Positions 59,662 through 64,000 of a stretch of DNA of 64,000 nt are shown here, piece after piece. Origin of the DNA: Caenorhabditis remanei. Taxonomy: Eukaryota; Nematoda; Chromadorea; Rhabditida; Rhabditidae. How positions within the stretch are numbered: position 1 is the first letter of the stretch; each line of letters starts with the position of its first letter. The DNA lies in NCBI RefSeq assembly GCF_010183535.1, contig NC_071333.1:12832587-12896586 (forward strand). The letters run 5' to 3'. A program made the position numbers and the translations under genes. Below the pieces are notes generated by a model that worked only from the letters and a program-made list of their open reading frames with translations, searched no databases and had not been told where the DNA came from.

Positions 59662-61474
59662 TATTTCTAATGAGAAACAATAAGAAGCGATTTGCGGAAG
59701 ACTGGACAATCTTTCCCGTTGATGACGACCTTTTTACCCTTGACATCGTCCATATCGTGTCCTAGAAATCTCATCTTTTCCCGATAATATATCCTGTTCT
59801 AGGCCGGTATAGATCCCGAGATACAAAACCTCCGGATCGGACAAAAGTCTTTATTCTCGAGGAAGCGAAAATCGAATTCTCTACACAGAACATAATTTTG
59901 CACTCAGATCTTGGTTAAACAAAAACGTGGAAAAAAGAAGATAGTGGGGCCACGTGAATAACACGGGAAGTGATTGAAACACAATATACAAGATTGAAGT
60001 TCTTTACGTTACTTCTCAGATCAAATTCCTGTGGAAACAAGAAGAAAATTTCTGTATATGAGTGTGACGTGTATTCAAATGTTATCAAACTGTACTCGAC
60101 TTTGATTTCAACTCTGAAAGTAAACACAACAAATTCTCCCAACGTTTGATAATGAAGAAAAATGAGTTTCCAATAAAATACTCGGTTGTGAAAACCAGAA
60201 CATAATTTTCCCCTACATTTTTTCAAAACAGTTGAAAACAGAATTCTTTTGAAACTATTTGCCGTTTCCGTTTTGAAACTTGTGATATACAATTGATTTT
60301 CAAATTCTCTAATTTCCATTCATAAGTACATGTCATTACACCCCCATTCTCATTTTCATATAATAAGGTTTCAAAGGTTATCTCCACATTATCTCTTTCT
60401 ACAACAATTCTTCCTTTGTTGGTTCTGCATAAATTATTGAGTGCCCAAATATTGTAGACCTGTATTTCTTTGACCGCTGGTACGGTGTGACGTGTTCTCC
60501 CACCGCGCGCGCGCACGGCAAAACGTTCGAGAGCAACAGAACAACGGTCCCCTCACCTCCCCTCCTCATTCGTCCTCACCTCATTCATTTAACTTATTTT
60601 TTTACCGAGTGGACGCTCATCTCCTCTCCTTTTTTCCTCCTTTACTTCCCTTCTCTTGTTGATTATCCATTCGTCTTGGATTTCTTGACGAATCGACAAC
60701 AATGCATGGGAGTTTAGACAAAAACTATCTATTGAAAAGCTTAGGTCTTCCCGTTACGTCTTTTCCCAGTTTCCGAGCATAGTACGGCTCGGCGAACACA
60801 GTTTGCTTACTGTTTACCACTCAATGAAAGTTTGAGTAAAAAGAACTGCCAGATTATTGAACCGCATGTTTCTCACGTTTACGCGGCCGCCCGACTCCTG
60901 CTCTAGTTGTCTGCGCTCTCTCGTATCCCCTCGATCTCTCATCGTGTCTTCTAACTCTTCTTCGCAATTCTCCCCGTTTTTTTCTGTTGGTTTGTGGACT
61001 AAGAATAAGATGAGCAGACACGTCCGCTCACAGGCGGTGCAATCCGTCTATTTTGTTTTCTACTCTTGTTGTCCGCATGGAGACCCGTTTCTTATCAGCA
61101 ATCACAAAAATTCTAGCGTAGTTAGAGATGGCCTCACTATGGTCTTGCAAGAGAATATCGAACCCAAAAAGTAAAGAATAAATAGTTAAAGTGAGGTTCT
61201 TTCGGCAGAAAATGTATACAGATCAGCCCACTCTTGACCATTGAACACACTGCAATTTGTCCTGATAATGATAACCCACGTTTCGTTTTTTTCCGTCCTC
61301 GAAAACATCATGAGGCGTGTAGGTACTTTAGTCTCAATATTATCAATGTTTCGTTGCTTTATTCAATCTTTAACGTGACTTCCACGCCTTCTTCCGCATT
61401 CAATTCGTCCTCCATTTTTAAATTTCTATTTCCAAATATTTATTTTCTTTCAGGTAATCTTTCTCCCAGCAACA
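59662..61474. other. divergent promoter region between rml-3 and got-2.2
   Basis: About 1.8 kb between two genes pointing away from each other, so it should hold both promoters. No exon is seen. There is a short CG alternation (CGCGCGCGC, about 60506-60514). A T-rich tract ending in CTTTCAG just before the got-2.2 ATG could be a splice or trans-splice acceptor. Confidence 0.5.
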
Positions 61475-62813
61475 ATGAGCGTTTCCAAGAAGCTTTTCTC
61501 CACTGCTGTCCGCGGAAAGTCGTGGTGGTCGCACGTCGAGATGGGCCCACCGGATGCGATTCTTGGAGTCACTGAGGCTTACAAGGCGGATTCGAACCCA
61601 AAGAAGATCAATCTTGGAGTCGGAGCTTATCGTGACGATCAAGGAAAGCCATTCGTTCTCCCATCGGTCAAGGAAGCCGAGCGTCAAGTGATTGCTGCCA
61701 ATCTCGACAAGGAGTATGCTGGTATTGTTGGTAAGTAAACTGAAAATAATGATCTGATTGATCTTTTTCTCTCTACAGGTCTCCCAGAGTTCACCAAGCT
61801 CTCTGCTAAGCTCGCCCTTGGAGAGAACTCGGAGGTTATCAACAACAAGAGAATTTTCACCACCCAAAGTATCTCTGGAACCGGTGCTCTCAGAATTGGA
61901 TCTGAATTCTTGGCCAAGTACGCCAAGAGCAAAGTCATCTATCAACCAACTCCAACCTGGGGAAACCACGTTCCAGTCTTCAAGTTTGCTGGTGTTGATG
62001 TCAAGCAGTACCGCTACTACGACAAGTCGACCTGTGGATTCGACGAGGCCGGAGCTCTTGCCGACATTGCTCAAATTCCAGAAGGTGCTACCATCTTGCT
62101 CCACGCTTGTGCTCACAACCCAACTGGAGTCGATCCATCTCGCGAGCAATGGAAGAAGATCTCCGACATTGTTAAGAAGCGTAACTTGTTCGTCTTCTTC
62201 GACATGGCCTACCAAGGATTTGCTTCTGGAGATGTCGACAACGATGCCTTCGCCGTCCGATACTTCATTGAGCAAGGACACAACATCATCCTTTCCCAAT
62301 CCTTTGCCAAGAACATGGGACTCTATGGTAAGTATATATTTTGTTTTACAAATGACAAACTAAATGTTTTTAGGAGAACGTGTCGGTGCTTTCTCCGTCG
62401 TCACCTCTGATGCCGACGAAGCCGCTCGTGTCGCTTCCCAGGTGAAGATCCTCATCCGTCCACTCTACTCGAACCCACCAGTCCACGGAGCTCGTATTGC
62501 TTCTCGCATCCTCTCGGACCCAGCTCTCAACAAACAATGGCTCGGAGACGTCAAGTTGATGGCTGATCGTATCATCACCATGAGAACCCAACTCAAGGAC
62601 TTGCTCGCCAAGGAGGGATCCACCCGCAACTGGGAGCACATCACCAACCAAATTGGAATGTTCTGCTTCACCGGCATCAACCAACAACAAGTCGAGAAAC
62701 TCATCAAGGAGCACTCTGTCTACTTGACCAAGGACGGACGTATCTCTGTTGCTGGTATCTCGTCGAACAACGTCGCCTACCTTGCCCATGCTCTCCACCA
62801 AGTCACCAAGTAA
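61475..62813 (+). CDS. got-2.2: mitochondrial aspartate aminotransferase GOT-2.2 ortholog
   Basis: Three exons (61475-61730, 61779-62327, 62374-62813) give 414 aa, a normal length for mitochondrial AspAT. The first ~25 residues ([20 protein letters not shown]) look like a mitochondrial presequence. The fold-type I aminotransferase signature [16 protein letters not shown] contains the pyridoxal-phosphate Lys (about residue 263). The enzyme swaps amino groups between aspartate/2-oxoglutarate and oxaloacetate/glutamate, serving the malate-aspartate shuttle. Codon choice is strongly biased toward the C-ending preferred set (CTC, ATC, AAG), typical of highly expressed Caenorhabditis genes. C. elegans got-2.2 (C14F11.1) shares this neighbourhood. 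A poly(A) signal lies at 62975. Confidence 0.94.
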
Positions 62814-62974
62814 ATTGGCGTCGTTTTAACTCTTCCCATCTAACTTATTCTATCTGTCATAATAGAATAATGATTTTTTTTGTCTTTTTGGTTTTCTTAT
62901 TCTCCGGTTGTAGAATGGCATTCTGCTTTATTGTATTCTTAACTAGCCACTATTTCTTTTTCTGAGAATGGGAA

Positions 62975-62980
62975 AATAAA
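62975..62980 (+). terminator. got-2.2 poly(A) signal
   Basis: AATAAA about 160 bp after the got-2.2 stop. Confidence 0.5.
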
Positions 62981-63662
62981 TAAATTTGGTATGAAAATAT
63001 CTGCAGATAGGTGGTTGTAATGGAACTAAAAACTAAAACAAATCGAGCGTCAATGTTGGAAAGAGAACACATAGTTATTTAAAATCATGTTCGTTCCTGT
63101 TGTGATGCTCGGAGCATCGTGTTGCCTCTTATCAAGCCAAGAATTCGAAAAAAAGCGAGTAGTTTAGTTATCATTTAATATTTATATTCCATTTTTATTT
63201 TGTTGAGTGATCTTGATTTTTCGCATGGTATATAGTTTTTTATTCAGATAGGTATTGTATCATCTCCTTAATTCTTCATTGAATTCGTTAGAAGTTATTT
63301 CACATCTTTCAACAGAAATAACCGGTGAAATCCAGTAGGCTGGCATTATTTTTATTAATTAATCGGAGGTAATGGTGTAAACAAGAGAGTAAATAATTTT
63401 TTCAAAGATTGCAAAATGATCTCTTTCGTTGCAAGATTCAACCTGCTGTTCAAAACCGACACAACATTCATATGCCTTTTCCCCATTGCGTCCTTTGGCA
63501 AGTATTCTGACTGTTTCTCTCTGCCCTCTCATTCTGTGAATTATTGTCGTTTCTCACTTTGTTACACTCTCTCTGTCTCTCTGGTAGTATTGATTCTCAT
63601 ATTCGACCCATCTGGCATTGAGCTGTTTTCTTCCCTGCTTTTTGTCATTTGCATGGAATATT
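62981..63662. other. spacer between got-2.2 and the hAT-like gene
   Basis: About 680 bp with no supported exon; the 63416-63673 frame has no splice partner in phase and translates as low-complexity hydrophobic sequence. Confidence 0.4.
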
Positions 63663-64000
63663 ATGGAATTTGAAATGGTACGTTTTTTTATTACTAAGAA
63701 TTATATAATTATAGATTTTCTCAGGGTGATCAGGCGCACGATCCGGAAATTCTGACACATCTTTTAATCGACTTCATAATAGATACCGGCCTCAACTTCT
63801 CGGCTGTCGATAATTTGAAGTTTCATAAGTTTGTGAATTATGTGAAACCTGGAGTGAAACTACCAACGTCCGTGGAGGTGACTGTAAGTCATTTTTTCAT
63901 GTTTGAATTTTCAACATATGAATTTTTTACAGACATTCTACGATACATATTACGAGGAAATCACGGGATTGAATGATAATGTGTTGGTGAATGTAGGAAA
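63663..64000 (+). CDS. 5' part of a gene with hAT-transposase-like sequence (cut by window)
   Basis: Three exons in one frame (63663-63677, 63725-63883, 63933-beyond 64000). The second reads DPEILTHLLIDFIIDTGLN, then DNLKFHKFVNYVKPG and KLPTSVEVT, like the segment after the zinc finger of hAT transposases (usual pattern: F/V-ES-x-F-x-x-L-x-x-x-NP-x-Y-x-LPSR). Because it is a spliced host-style gene next to conserved genes, it may be a domesticated hAT-derived protein, as seen for several Caenorhabditis regulators such as LIN-15B. An active transposon would be an alternative. The C-terminus lies outside. Confidence 0.55.

Overview
The window is nuclear DNA from a Caenorhabditis nematode other than C. 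elegans. Genes have many short exons with AT-rich GTAAG...TTTCAG introns of 40-150 bp, and several predicted proteins are recognisable orthologs of C. elegans genes: DAF-9, BCA-1, LITE-1, HSP-43, an RmlC epimerase and mitochondrial aspartate aminotransferase. As I recall, daf-9/bca-1 (T13C5) and lite-1/hsp-43/got-2.2 (C14F11) lie on the C. elegans X, so this is probably the X of a sister species. That placement and the gene symbols are from memory. Exon models were assembled by hand from splice signals and reading frame.

Left part. Positions 1-5.8 kb are mostly non-coding, with one decayed coding stretch. An 18-exon gene at 5.8-8.2 kb (+) encodes a Ser/Arg/Pro-rich, probably disordered protein. 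From 8.5 to 18.5 kb is a tandem array of six intact paralogs (+), each with four or five exons, a signal peptide, a variable Thr-rich tract and a Cys-rich domain. A seventh, decayed copy is split by a truncated LINE. An F-box/FBA-type gene (19.9-21.2 kb, +) and a Q50 homeobox gene (21.4-22.3 kb, -) follow.

Middle part. A daf-9 (CYP22A) ortholog with two TATA-box promoters occupies 25.2-28.0 kb (+). A minus-strand group follows: bca-1 (beta carbonic anhydrase), an MTFP1/MTP18 mitochondrial protein, a PAP2 phosphatase (the last two spaced like an operon) and an LRR + calponin-homology protein of the LRCH family. Two copies of a fold-back repeat and a dead mariner (38.5-39.8 kb) sit among them. 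From 39.8 to 49.0 kb I find only a tRNA-Arg(ACG) gene, simple repeats and purine-rich DNA.

Right part. On the minus strand are lite-1 (photoreceptor), a 124-aa tail-anchored small protein, a coiled-coil protein only 178 bp upstream of it, hsp-43 (small heat shock protein with a Trp-rich N-terminus) and an RmlC-type epimerase. On the plus strand are got-2.2 (mitochondrial aspartate aminotransferase) and, cut by the right edge, the start of a gene with hAT-transposase-like sequence.

The most unusual element is the Thr-rich secreted-protein array, which shows duplication, repeat-length change, decay and transposon insertion within 10 kb.
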